Shown here: positions 1-7,906 of the stretch, piece by piece
How the letters are laid out: each line of letters begins with the position of its first letter
Position numbering within the stretch: the stretch's first letter is position 1
Assembly: GCA_038531745.1 (NCBI GenBank)
Contig: JBCBBJ010000002.1
Span: forward strand, 186,001-250,000
Reading direction: 5' to 3'
From: CALLPQ01 sp038531745
Lineage (GTDB): Bacteria > Pseudomonadota > Alphaproteobacteria > Caulobacterales > Parvularculaceae
DNA length: 64,000 bases
Program-made: the position numbers and the translations under genes
The notes under the pieces: generated by a model
What the model saw: the letters and a program-made list of their open reading frames with translations, nothing else
Told to the model about the DNA's origin: nothing
The model's database searches: none

Positions 1-1170
1 GGCGCCGGTAACGATATCCTTGAAGGTGATCTGGGCAATGATAGCCTCCTTGGCGGCAGCGGTAATGACCGTCTGAACGGCGATGTGGGTGATGATACCC
101 TGATCGGCGATAGCGGTGTCGACACGCTGATCGGCGGGGCGGGGCGCGATAGCCTGTCCGGGGGGGCCGACAATGATATCCTCAATGGGGGCAGCGGCGT
201 TGATCAGTTGGCGGGTGGCGACGGCAACGATCTCATCAATGGCGGCCACCAGAGTGACACACTGTTCGGTGACGGCGGGAATGACACCTTGCGCGGCAGT
301 ACCGGAAACGATTTGATTTTTGGCGGCGAAGGCCATGATATCATTGGCGGTGATCTCGACCATGACACCCTCCATGGTGGCGGGGGGAACGATTCGCTCA
401 TTGGCTCCTTCGGTCATGATGTTCTGTATGGAAATAATGGCAATGACACCCTCATTGGTGGCGGTCAAAACGATTATCTCTCGGGCGGGGGTGGTCACGA
501 CTCGCTTGTTGGCGAGAACGGGTTTGACACCCTCCATGGCGGCGACGGGGACGACTCGTTGCGCGGCGGTGAGAATGCCGATCTGCTGAACGGTGATGCT
601 GGCGACGACACGCTTGACGGCGGCAACGGGCTTGATGTGTTGCGCGGCGGCGCAGGCGATGACGCTCTGATCGGGGCGTCAGGCGATGACCGGCTGTTTG
701 GTGGGGATGGTCAAGATCGTCTCTTCGGCAATATTGGCGATGATAGCCTTAGCGGTGACGGGGGTCATGATACGCTTGACGGTTCGTTTGGCGCGGACAG
801 TCTTTCTGGCGGCGCTGGCAACGACCTTCTTTTTGGCGGCAGTCAGGATGATTTAATCAATGGCGGCGCCGGAAACGACACGTTATTTGGCGACAATGGC
901 AACGACCACCTGACCGGCGGGATTGGCAGTGATCAATTCGTTTTCGCCAATAGTTTTGGCACGGACACGATCACCGATTTCGATCCACTGTCGGGAACGG
1001 AAAAAATCGATCTTTCTGCCGTTTCGGCCATTGTGAGCTTTAACGATCTTGCAGCTAATCATCTGTCTACAAATCAAAATGGTGATAGCGTCATCAGTGT
1101 CGGGTTCAATACCATTACGCTCACCGGTGTTGCGGCGGCAAACCTCGACGCATCAGATTTTATTTTCTGA
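1..1170 (+). CDS. RTX calcium-binding repeat protein (3' part, open at left edge)
   Basis: The reading frame is open from base 1, so the gene begins outside the window. Almost all of the visible protein is tandem nonapeptides of the GGxGxDxLx type, about 30 copies, which in RTX proteins fold into a calcium-binding beta-roll. The last 85 residues or so are a non-repetitive domain with the patterns FVFANSFGTDTITDFD, EKIDLS and a final DASDFIF. This resembles the C-terminal secretion domain of type I secreted (serralysin-like) RTX proteins. The protein is therefore probably exported by an ABC/TolC system without a cleaved signal peptide. No enzymatic domain is visible, so its function (adhesin, S-layer-like or enzyme) cannot be stated. 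A GTG at 85 is an internal codon and not a credible start. A paralogous copy of the C-terminal domain lies at 5517-5780. Confidence 0.9.
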   Translation, partial: GAGNDILEGDLGNDSLLGGSGNDRLNGDVGDDTLIGDSGVDTLIGGAGRDSLSGGADNDILNGGSGVDQLAGGDGNDLINGGHQSDTLFGDGGNDTLRGSTGNDLIFGGEGHDIIGGDLDHDTLHGGGGNDSLIGSFGHDVLYGNNGNDTLIGGGQNDYLSGGGGHDSLVGENGFDTLHGGDGDDSLRGGENADLLNGDAGDDTLDGGNGLDVLRGGAGDDALIGASGDDRLFGGDGQDRLFGNIGDDSLSGDGGHDTLDGSFGADSLSGGAGNDLLFGGSQDDLINGGAGNDTLFGDNGNDHLTGGIGSDQFVFANSFGTDTITDFDPLSGTEKIDLSAVSAIVSFNDLAANHLSTNQNGDSVISVGFNTITLTGVAAANLDASDFIF

Positions 1171-1179
1171 GGCAATGTT

Positions 1180-1213
1180 AAGCCCGTATCACCGGGTGAT
1201 AACTCAAGGGCTT
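1180..1213. terminator. nested hairpin after the RTX gene, possible terminator
   Basis: Ten bases after the stop codon, AAGCCC (1180-1185) pairs with GGGCTT (1208-1213). It encloses a perfect inner palindrome, TATCACC (1187-1193) with GGTGATA (1195-1201). There is no T tract, so intrinsic termination is uncertain. The rest of 1214-1393 holds nothing I can identify. Confidence 0.3.
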
Positions 1214-1393
1214 GGTGCAATGCTCCAATAAATATAAAAAGGATCGTGCCTGAGCGCTGTGAAGATAGTAAATATTGATCTGTACTTACACTGATTTGTT
1301 GTAAGCCTTGAAATAAGGCCTATCCACGGTCTATCAGGCATGAGCGAGCGGAATTTTGGCGCGCTATTCGGCGCGATCGACGCGTTGTTGGAT

Positions 1394-1762
1394 CTAAATC
1401 CGCGCTAGCTCTTGTTCGAAGACTGTACGGGTCAGCTCGAAAAGCTCGGCAATGGCTTCCACATCAGCCGCGTTGGCGAGTTCCTGGGTCCGGCAAAAAG
1501 TTTCAAACAGCTGCGCTTTCTCGTGGAGAGACTGGGCCCCCACATTGGCGGCAGACCCCTTGATCGCATGGGCCGTGGACGCGGCGCTCTGTGTATCCGA
1601 GTTGCTCACATGCAGGCGCATCAGATCGATCAAGCCTTCTGTTGACTCCCAAAACGCCTCCAAAATCTCCCGTGTGCCGTCCTTGCCGGCAACCCGAACA
1701 AGGTCATGCAATTGGTTTTCGTTCAAAAGTGTCGTTCCGCTACCGCTCAAGCTGCGCTCCAT
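1394..1762 (-). CDS. single-domain Hpt phosphotransfer protein
   Basis: This 122-residue protein is almost entirely one histidine phosphotransfer (Hpt) domain. The signature HAIKGSAANVGA is present, with the phospho-accepting histidine at about residue 65. Hpt proteins carry phosphate between hybrid sensor kinases and response regulators. No kinase or receiver domain is encoded nearby, so its partners lie elsewhere. It faces the symporter gene across about 180 bp. The family call is secure; the pathway is unknown. Confidence 0.85.
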   Translation of the reverse strand: MERSLSGSGTTLLNENQLHDLVRVAGKDGTREILEAFWESTEGLIDLMRLHVSNSDTQSAASTAHAIKGSAANVGAQSLHEKAQLFETFCRTQELANAADVEAIAELFELTRTVFEQELARI

Positions 1763-1940
1763 TCGCCTCTCCCTCCAAGCCCGTATGCGTCAAAACCCTG
1801 AAAAACCAGTGAAAAGCGGCGCACACCGTCTTGCATCCCCGACATCATTTGCCAACAATGTAAAAAAATCGTCTAGATCACAAAAAGAGGGCTGTGGCCG
1901 CCAGACAGGGCGCGGAACAACAGCGGGAAGAGGGTAAAAA

Positions 1941-3479
1941 ATGGTAGGCCAAATCAACGACAATGCGGGCGAAAATGGTGGCGGCGACGTCTGGTCTTCC
2001 CGGGCTGCCTTTATTCTGGCGGCAATCGGCTCGGCGGTTGGCCTTGGCAATTTGTGGCGGTTTCCCTATGTGGCCGGCGAAAATGGCGGCGGCGCCTTTG
2101 TTATCTTCTATCTGATTTGCGTCATCCTGATCGGCTTGCCGGTGCTGGCGGCAGAGCTTTTCATCGGTCGGCGCGGCGGGCGCTCTGCTGTGGGCAGCGT
2201 GGTGAAACTGGCCAATGCCGAAGGGCGCTCATCGCTCTGGTCCCTCCAATCGTGGATCGGGATGTTTGGCTCCTTTGTGATCCTGACCTTTTATTCCGTC
2301 ATCGCCGGTTGGGTTTTGGCCTTTTCCCTGGAAATTGGCGGGAACCTGATCAGCGCGGTGGCATCGAACGGCGTTGGCGCCCTTGCCGGCGGCGCGTTTG
2401 CCGGTGAAACCCCCGATGAGGTGTCGGCCCGGTTTGTGGCGCTGTTGCGTGATCCTAACCGGATGATCCTGTTTCATGGGATCTTTATTATCATCACCGT
2501 CCTGATCGTTGCGGCCGGTAAAAGCGGCATTGAAAAAACCGTTACCATCCTGATGCCCGCCTTTTTTATCATGCTGGTAATTCTCATGGGCTTTGCCATG
2601 GTCGAGGGCGATGCGGGCGCTGGGATCAATTTCCTGTTGGGCATCCGGCTTGGGGATTTGGGCGCCGGCCTTTCCGACGGGTCGGTAATCTCCGCCGCGC
2701 TTGGCCAGGCCTTCTTTTCCATTGGTCTTGGCTCCGCCCTGATGGCGACCTATGCCGCTTATATGAATAAAAGCACTGACATCCCGGATTCCACGCGGGT
2801 GATCGGTCTTGCGGATACGGCGGTGGGCGTGCTGGCCGGTCTTGCGCTTTTCCCCATCGTATTCTCGGCCGGTTTGGCCCCCGGTTCAGGCCCCACACTC
2901 ATGTTTCAAACCTTGCCCTTAGCCTTCCAGGGCATGCCATTCGGGGCCCTCTTTGGTCTGATCTTTTTTGTGCTTGGGTTCTTTGCTGCGATTACATCAT
3001 CCATTGCATTGTTGGAATCTTCCACAAAATGGGTGGATGAACAGTCAACCGGTAATCATCGCCTGGGCTCAGCCATTGCCATTGGCATTGTCATCTTCAT
3101 CATTGGCGTCGCCAACGCCCTATCGCAGGTGCCCACGACTGCCGCCGATGGCAGCGCCGTGGATAACGGGTTCAACACGTTTTATCCGGGTGGAAACTTT
3201 CCTCTATTTTTGAATGGCGACGGCACACCCATGAACCTGCTCGACTTCCTGTCGAAGACAACCGATATTATCCTACCCATTGCTGGCCTGATTACCGCGA
3301 TCTTCGCCGGCTGGGTTGTCTCTAGCGCCGCCTCACGGGAGGAGCTCGGCTTCAAAACAGAAGCCTGGTACCAGCGCTGGCGGTTCCTGATCCGCTGGGT
3401 CTGCCCCGTCGGCATCGGCGCGGTCGTGTTCTACTCAACAATCTTCGCGCCATTCATCCTGCCCAAATTGGGCGGGTAA
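1941..3479 (+). CDS. sodium-dependent transporter, NSS/SNF family
   Basis: A 512-residue inner-membrane protein of the neurotransmitter:sodium symporter family (LeuT fold). The family signature is near the N-terminus: AAIGSAVGLGNLWRFPY at about residues 27-43, covering the sodium-binding part of helix 1. At least ten further hydrophobic segments follow. Family members couple sodium influx to uptake of amino acids or related amines; the substrate cannot be read from the sequence. The start at 1941 follows a purine-rich AGAGGG site. It stands alone, divergent from the Hpt gene. Confidence 0.9.
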   Translation: MVGQINDNAGENGGGDVWSSRAAFILAAIGSAVGLGNLWRFPYVAGENGGGAFVIFYLICVILIGLPVLAAELFIGRRGGRSAVGSVVKLANAEGRSSLWSLQSWIGMFGSFVILTFYSVIAGWVLAFSLEIGGNLISAVASNGVGALAGGAFAGETPDEVSARFVALLRDPNRMILFHGIFIIITVLIVAAGKSGIEKTVTILMPAFFIMLVILMGFAMVEGDAGAGINFLLGIRLGDLGAGLSDGSVISAALGQAFFSIGLGSALMATYAAYMNKSTDIPDSTRVIGLADTAVGVLAGLALFPIVFSAGLAPGSGPTLMFQTLPLAFQGMPFGALFGLIFFVLGFFAAITSSIALLESSTKWVDEQSTGNHRLGSAIAIGIVIFIIGVANALSQVPTTAADGSAVDNGFNTFYPGGNFPLFLNGDGTPMNLLDFLSKTTDIILPIAGLITAIFAGWVVSSAASREELGFKTEAWYQRWRFLIRWVCPVGIGAVVFYSTIFAPFILPKLGG

Positions 3480-3692
3480 GGCGGCTTTTTAAGGCATAGC
3501 GGCACGCTCGACGACCGATTAGAAAATAAGCGTAGAGCACAAGTGGAATTCGCCGCGATCGGACAAGTGCGCTCATCGTACCGGGCGTATTGGCTGTGCT
3601 TAGACGATGGTGTTCTATGCCCTATCGACATTTCAATATCATGTGATGACCTTAACTATCATTATTATGCTTTGAAATTGAGCGAGCACAAA

Positions 3693-4181
3693 ATGTTTCT
3701 AAAAACTCTTTCTTATTTCGTCATGATTTTAATGATCTGCAGCTGTGACAACCGTTTTCTTGATCGAGGCCTCAAAGTAGAAAACGCTGGGGCCAACAAA
3801 GATCAGTCTAATGCAATACCCTCTTCTCATTCCAATGCACAAGAAGAGGAACCGAAAGCGCGATTGAGCTTTGCGAATAAAAATGTGCTTACCTGCGTGC
3901 CCGGATGCAGGCTTGACGCAGATTCAGAAAACAAACCGATCGTACCAAATTGGTGTGTGACCTGGCAGCCAGAGTCCCCCGCCTGTAATCGTACAGCAGA
4001 TGGACAGATATCATGTAGAGGATCCTGGGCAGGTGTGGATCGTAGACTTTATGGGTTCTCTAAAAACAGAGATACGCGATTTCACTTACCTGAATATAAA
4101 TCCGAACTTCCCCGAAACAGAAACAAAACAAGTTCGGATTTTGTTTGGTCACAGTGGCAGATTGAGAACGTTTCGACGTGA
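3693..4181 (+). CDS. hypothetical lipoprotein-like protein, probably frameshifted
   Basis: I do not recognise this protein. From the ATG at 3693 it begins with a short hydrophobic segment ending in MICSC, an imperfect lipobox, followed by a polar low-complexity stretch. The frame could extend to 3543, but that part is not signal-like. From about 4010 the overlapping +1 frame (4000-4404) gives a more protein-like continuation, while this frame turns basic and ends at 4181. The likeliest reading is one secreted protein spanning 3693-4404 broken by an indel near 4000-4020. Base composition is A+T richer than the flanking genes, which suggests acquired DNA. Confidence 0.4.
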   Translation: MFLKTLSYFVMILMICSCDNRFLDRGLKVENAGANKDQSNAIPSSHSNAQEEEPKARLSFANKNVLTCVPGCRLDADSENKPIVPNWCVTWQPESPACNRTADGQISCRGSWAGVDRRLYGFSKNRDTRFHLPEYKSELPRNRNKTSSDFVWSQWQIENVST

Positions 4182-4404
4182 GGAAAAGTGGTTCTTTTTC
4201 AAAACTGAATGGCAAATGTCTGAAGATCAAAAAATGAGTGGGGCTCGAATAATTTCGAAACCAACGACCACTGGAGATGGGTGTGGTTCGGTAGAAATCG
4301 AATTTCCAGACGGTACGGTTTCTACGTTTCACATTCACGCAGAAATTAATGAATTTATCAGCGAGTTGAGAACCACGGCCAATTTGATTCCTCCACCAAG
4401 TTAG
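4000..4404 (+). CDS. hypothetical protein, likely C-terminal half of the preceding frameshifted gene
   Basis: Unrecognised 134-residue reading frame, +1 relative to the preceding gene and overlapping it by about 180 bp. From about residue 9 it reads as an alternating beta-strand protein (QVWIVDFMGSLKTEIRDFTY, then EEKWFFFKTEW and SVEIEFPDGTVSTFHIHAE). There is no ribosome-binding site or signal sequence at its first ATG. I therefore think it is the displaced C-terminal part of the gene starting at 3693 rather than an independent gene. Confidence 0.35.
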   Translation: MDRYHVEDPGQVWIVDFMGSLKTEIRDFTYLNINPNFPETETKQVRILFGHSGRLRTFRREEKWFFFKTEWQMSEDQKMSGARIISKPTTTGDGCGSVEIEFPDGTVSTFHIHAEINEFISELRTTANLIPPPS

Positions 4405-4512
4405 ATTTTTTATGATTATGGTTTCGCCTCGATAACACTATGATCAATACGGTCTCATCCCTGCACTCGGTAACAGACGTAGGAAAGTGTCTCCTCCGCA
4501 GATATTGCGATA

Positions 4513-4536
4513 ACCCGATGGTTTGAACCATCGGGT
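4513..4536. repeat. perfect 11-bp inverted repeat with a 2-nt loop
   Basis: ACCCGATGGTT (4513-4523) is followed after TG by its exact complement AACCATCGGGT (4526-4536). It sits inside RTX-like debris on the minus strand and has no adjacent T tract, so it does not look like a simple terminator. Confidence 0.6.
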
Positions 4537-4645
4537 CGAGGCTGGCCAGAAAAGCTCGCACATCAGGATCATTGATGTCGCCCGCAATAATGAGATCATC
4601 ACCGGCTCCGCCATCTATGATCCTGACATTCGCAACCGTGATCTA
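4514..4645 (-). pseudogene. RTX-like remnant on the minus strand
   Basis: A minus-strand frame bounded by a stop reads VANVRIIDGGAGDDLIIAG and contains one good RTX nonapeptide, GGAGDDLII, at 4586-4612. There is no start codon before the motif and no further repeats. With RTX sequence at 1-1170 and 5517-5780 on the plus strand, I read this as an inverted, decayed RTX fragment. One nonapeptide could arise by chance. Confidence 0.3.
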
Positions 4646-4725
4646 AGCCCCGAAAACGTTGACGATGTGCCGTTGCGTAAATCGGTTGTTTTCTCGACAA
4701 ATGAAATTGTTGTGGTAATGAATGA

Positions 4726-4755
4726 GGCCCCCAGCTGCTGGAACAGCTGGGGGCC
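4726..4755. repeat. perfect 12-bp G+C-rich hairpin
   Basis: GGCCCCCAGCTG (4726-4737) and CAGCTGGGGGCC (4744-4755) are exact complements around a 6-nt loop. No T run follows on either strand. It could be a rho-independent-like structure or the remnant of an element end. No convincing plus-strand gene crosses it. Confidence 0.55.
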
Positions 4756-4811
4756 GGACATGCAAGAATATCAGGCTCGAGTCGCTTTGGACACGCCTCG
4801 AGTGGTTACCA

Positions 4812-4967
4812 TCAATTTCTTGCTACGGTGATGTGGTGGAGTTCATCGCCGCGTCTTTCGGGTTGTGGGCGACCGCGTTTTGCGCGTTCAACTGCCCACG
4901 AATTTCGTTCTCCATGGCTCTGGAGCTTGTCGTGAAGCCCGCTCTCATCGATGTAAATTTGGCGCAT
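4812..4967 (-). CDS. possible small 51-residue ORF, unrecognised
   Basis: This minus-strand frame starts at ATG 4967, just downstream of the 4985-5419 gene. It encodes a basic peptide beginning MRQIYIDESGLHDKLQ. The IYIDESG motif recalls the DDE-region DESG of IS630-type transposases, but the rest does not clearly follow that family. There is no good ribosome-binding site. It may be a small cotranscribed gene, a transposase scrap or chance. Confidence 0.2.
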   Translation of the reverse strand: MRQIYIDESGLHDKLQSHGERNSWAVERAKRGRPQPERRGDELHHITVARN

Positions 4968-4984
4968 GATAGGGCTATGAGGGC

Positions 4985-5419
4985 TCAGAATCGGATTGTT
5001 ATTTCAATTTGATCTGTATGAAGATTAAGAAGTTCCGCCAGTCGTCGCTTTTCTTTATCTAGCGACAGGGTGGATTTCCCGGCAGGGCTATCTGACTGAG
5101 AAGAAAATTCTCCGACTTCGTCTTGAAATTGTTCCTCATCAATATCGCCTTTAATCAGCTTGCCGATTTTACTAATCGGATATGCCCATTCAATGTATGA
5201 TTCCTCCTTCGGGCGAGCCAAGTGAAGAGTGCCTGCTTTCAAGGCCCCCATTTTTTCCATGAAGGCTATAGCACCTTGGGTTTCGCTCCTCCCGATGAGC
5301 TGGAGCAGGCGCTGTACTTTCATAGTGTTGGCGTTCCGTTTGAACGTAGCAACTTTGTCTACGAACAAACGCATCTGGTCATCTTCTCGGTAGGCTTTTC
5401 GTGCCGCTTCTATGTCCAT
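4985..5419 (-). CDS. hypothetical protein, 144 residues
   Basis: I do not recognise this family. The start at 5419 (MDIEAARKAYRED) is chosen because GGAG lies 8 nt upstream on the minus strand; a longer frame to 5458 lacks such a site. The protein is hydrophilic and charged, largely helical in appearance, with no signal peptide or membrane segment. It ends in a Lys/Glu-rich stretch and a short hydrophobic tail (IEITIRF). It is isolated between decayed RTX pieces in an A+T-richer stretch and is probably accessory. Confidence 0.6.
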   Translation of the reverse strand: MDIEAARKAYREDDQMRLFVDKVATFKRNANTMKVQRLLQLIGRSETQGAIAFMEKMGALKAGTLHLARPKEESYIEWAYPISKIGKLIKGDIDEEQFQDEVGEFSSQSDSPAGKSTLSLDKEKRRLAELLNLHTDQIEITIRF

Positions 5420-5459
5420 CGCTGTTCTCCGTTCTGGCGGACGGATCGCGTAAAACATC

Positions 5460-5484
5460 AGGATGTCATTGCCAATGTCATCCT
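5460..5484. repeat. imperfect 12-bp inverted repeat at the island edge
   Basis: AGGATGTCATTG (5460-5471) and CAATGTCATCCT (5473-5484) pair with a single mismatch. It lies directly upstream of the RTX C-terminal fragment and the promoter side of the 4985-5419 gene. It could be an operator for that gene or a junction relic. Confidence 0.35.
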
Positions 5485-5516
5485 ATAAAAATATGCTTAA
5501 AATTTTTTTATATACC

Positions 5517-5780
5517 CTTACGGGCGGCTTCAATGCGGACACCTTTGTCTTCGATAATGAATTTGGGCTCGATGTGATCGCCGACTTTGACGCCCTTAAT
5601 AATTTTGAAAAGATTGACCTAAGCGGTGTTAATGCAATCTCGGATTTTGCTGATCTTGTTCAATCGCATTTGTCTGACGATACCGCTGGAAACGCGGTGA
5701 TCAGTGTCGGGGTTCACCAGATCACTCTTTCCGGTGTCAATATGAATGATCTTGATGCGAATGACTTTATATTTGGGTAG
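5517..5780 (+). pseudogene. orphan RTX C-terminal secretion domain (truncated gene)
   Basis: From about 5517 the frame reads LTGGFNADTFVFDNEFGLD and continues to DLDANDFIFG. It matches the last 85 residues of the RTX protein at 1-1170 position by position, sharing DxFVF, ITDFD/IADFD, EKIDLS, VISVG and a final DxxDFIF; I estimate a little over half identical. All repeats and the N-terminus are absent, and upstream is a short A+T-rich run that does not look coding. An ATG at 5463 opens the frame but has no support. The tail of a second RTX gene therefore remains here, with the body lost or replaced by the 3.5-5.5 kb insertion. Confidence 0.7.
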
Positions 5781-5837
5781 GAAAATGCGCGCCGGCTGTA
5801 CCAGATCGGCTCGGACCACAGACGGTACCCTTTGCCA

Positions 5838-6797
5838 CTAAACCCGGCGGGCAAACCGGTTGGTGGCGCGCACGAGGGCATCGACGATCCCGGGCTCGCT
5901 TGCAGCATGGCCCGCGTCAAGAACCAACTCAAAGGTTGCTTCGGGCCAAACCTTTGCCAAATCCCAGGCCGTTTTCATGGGCGTAACCACGTCATACCGC
6001 CCCTGGACGATCACCGCCGGAATATCCCGCAAAACTGGGGCATTGCGGATTAACTGATCATCGCTTTCAAAAAAGCCGCCATTGACGAAGTAATGACATT
6101 CGATCCGCGCGAAGGCGAGGGCAAAGGCCTCGTTGGAAAAACTCTCCACCCGTTCTGGCGCTGGCAGCAGAGAAACCGTGCCGCCTTCCCACCGGCTCCA
6201 GGCTTGCGCGGCGCGCACCTGCTCGGCCCGGTCGGGCCCGGTTAACCGCCTATAATAAGCGGCGATCATATCGCCGCGTTCCGCCTCCGGGATGACCGCC
6301 AGATATCGCTCCCACGCATCGGGAAACAGCCAGCTTGCTCCCTCCTGGTAAAACCATTCAAGCTCGCGCCGTCTCAAGGTAAAAATCCCGCGCAAAACGA
6401 ACTCGCTCACCCGCTCGGTATGGGTTTGCCCATAGGCAAGCGCCAATGTTGATCCCCAGGACCCACCAAAAACCTGCCAGCGCTCAACCCCCAGATGGGT
6501 GCGCAGCTTTTCCATATCCGCCACGAGGTCCCAGGTTGTATTGTCCACCAGATCCGCATGCGGCTTCGACCGGCCACACCCGCGCTGGTCAAACACGATG
6601 ATACGATAGAGCCCGGGGTCAAAATATCGCCGCATAGAGGGCGTACTGCCGCCCCCTGGGCCGCCATGGCACACAACAACTGGCTTGCCGTGGGGATTGC
6701 CCGAAACCTCGTAGTAAATCTCATGGCGATCGGACACGCGGAGCATGCCAGCATCATGGGGCGATAAGGGCGGAAACAGCGGATGACTTTTTTTCAT
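5838..6797 (-). CDS. pip: proline iminopeptidase (prolyl aminopeptidase)
   Basis: A 319-residue cytosolic alpha/beta hydrolase of peptidase family S33 that removes N-terminal proline from peptides. It carries the oxyanion motif HGGPGGG at about 44-50, FDQRGCGRS at 69-77 and the nucleophile elbow GGSWGS at 111-116 (Ser113). An acid region (GRYDVVTP) and LDAGHA supply the remaining triad residues. Length and motif spacing are normal for Pip. It is monocistronic, with a 255-bp divergent region (6798-7052) separating it from the lipoprotein gene. That region holds A+T-rich promoter-like sequence but no site I can assign. Confidence 0.92.
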   Translation of the reverse strand: MKKSHPLFPPLSPHDAGMLRVSDRHEIYYEVSGNPHGKPVVVCHGGPGGGSTPSMRRYFDPGLYRIIVFDQRGCGRSKPHADLVDNTTWDLVADMEKLRTHLGVERWQVFGGSWGSTLALAYGQTHTERVSEFVLRGIFTLRRRELEWFYQEGASWLFPDAWERYLAVIPEAERGDMIAAYYRRLTGPDRAEQVRAAQAWSRWEGGTVSLLPAPERVESFSNEAFALAFARIECHYFVNGGFFESDDQLIRNAPVLRDIPAVIVQGRYDVVTPMKTAWDLAKVWPEATFELVLDAGHAASEPGIVDALVRATNRFARRV

Positions 6798-7052
6798 TTG
6801 GTTACTGAAATTTACAGAGAGTTATTGTATAACGTCTGTGGGGGGTTACGATAAGGGCCTCGTTTACTCTCAGGCCTTTTGATCGACCGGGTGTGATGGT
6901 CATTGAAACAATAGAAAATCGTGGCCGGACAGGGTGTTAAGGCTAAGATTTTTGAGAACGTCTGACGAGATAAGAGAGTGCCAGGCAGAGGCGCACGGGA
7001 ACCAGGCCGTTGGGAGCCGGGTTGCGCGTCTCAAAAGTGGGTAAAGGGTACG

Positions 7053-7766
7053 ATGAAGGGCAAGCAGTTGGTACGTCGCGTTCGTGTTAAGGCCGGGTCT
7101 CCTGCTATCTGCCGTATTCTGGCGATGATGGCCATTGTTTTTACCGCAACCGGCTGTGTAACGGTCATAGATGGTGGGGCTCAGTCGGTGCACTCCGCAG
7201 CCCAGTCGCTTGAAACCTACGCCAAACGCGCGACCATCCTTGATGCCGTTGACAAATTAGCCCAAACGCCGTGGCCCGCCGGTGATAAGACGGTCTTTTC
7301 CGATCGCATGTCGGCAATCATTCTTGGCGGTGAGAAAAAAGCCACCGATAGCGCCTCGCCCGTGCAGTATTATGTGGCGTCGCTCAACCAGTTGCCAGCG
7401 GGCGAACAGCTTGGCCAGCTGACGCAAGATGCGCAAACGCACCTTACGTCCGCCCGGGACGTGGAAATCGCCATTGATCGCGCTCTGCCGGATTTTTCCG
7501 CATCGCGCGAAGATATTGTGGCCGTGGAAAGCGCCATCGCCAGCTTGCGCGATGCGCGCAACATCTACGTGGCCAGTCTCAAAATGCTTAGCCAAGACAA
7601 TCCTGAGATTACGGCGCGCTCCATTGCTGGTCTCAAACACGACTTTACTCTGGCAAGCCGCGGCTTGAGCGAACGCGCTGATCTGCTCGCTGCGATTGTT
7701 GATGCCCGCGATATTTCTACGCCGCCTGACCCAGTGGCAAGAACAAATTTCGTCGGTACACGGTAG
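7053..7766 (+). CDS. putative lipoprotein of unknown function
   Basis: The start at 7053 follows AAAGGG and gives a basic N-terminus plus a hydrophobic segment ending in FTATGC, a good lipobox, so export and lipidation are likely. The mature 200 or so residues look mainly alpha-helical with several Ala-rich amphipathic segments. An upstream extension to 6978 encodes arginine/proline-rich non-signal sequence and is rejected. I recognise no domain. Confidence 0.7.
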   Translation: MKGKQLVRRVRVKAGSPAICRILAMMAIVFTATGCVTVIDGGAQSVHSAAQSLETYAKRATILDAVDKLAQTPWPAGDKTVFSDRMSAIILGGEKKATDSASPVQYYVASLNQLPAGEQLGQLTQDAQTHLTSARDVEIAIDRALPDFSASREDIVAVESAIASLRDARNIYVASLKMLSQDNPEITARSIAGLKHDFTLASRGLSERADLLAAIVDARDISTPPDPVARTNFVGTR

Positions 7767-7906
7767 GCCGGTAATCCTGATCCTTTCGCTTGTGACAATC
7801 CTCGTGACGCTGCATTCAAGTCTCACGCTGCTTAAGCCTTTATGGTAGTGGTAAGAGGAGGCGGAATAATACTCCCCATTGTAGGCAAGCGGAAAAGGCT
7901 GACCCC

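Noticed and set aside
1..1170. CRISPR-like or tandem DNA repeat
   Set aside because: The regular spacing comes from codons for GGxGxDxLx repeats of an RTX protein, not from identical DNA repeats with spacers.
4523..4831. Plus-strand 102-codon ORF
   Set aside because: It runs antisense through the RTX-like remnant and a 12-bp hairpin, has no ribosome-binding site and no family resemblance.
4722..5012. Plus-strand 96-codon ORF
   Set aside because: It overlaps the hairpin and the minus-strand genes; its composition looks like a shadow frame.
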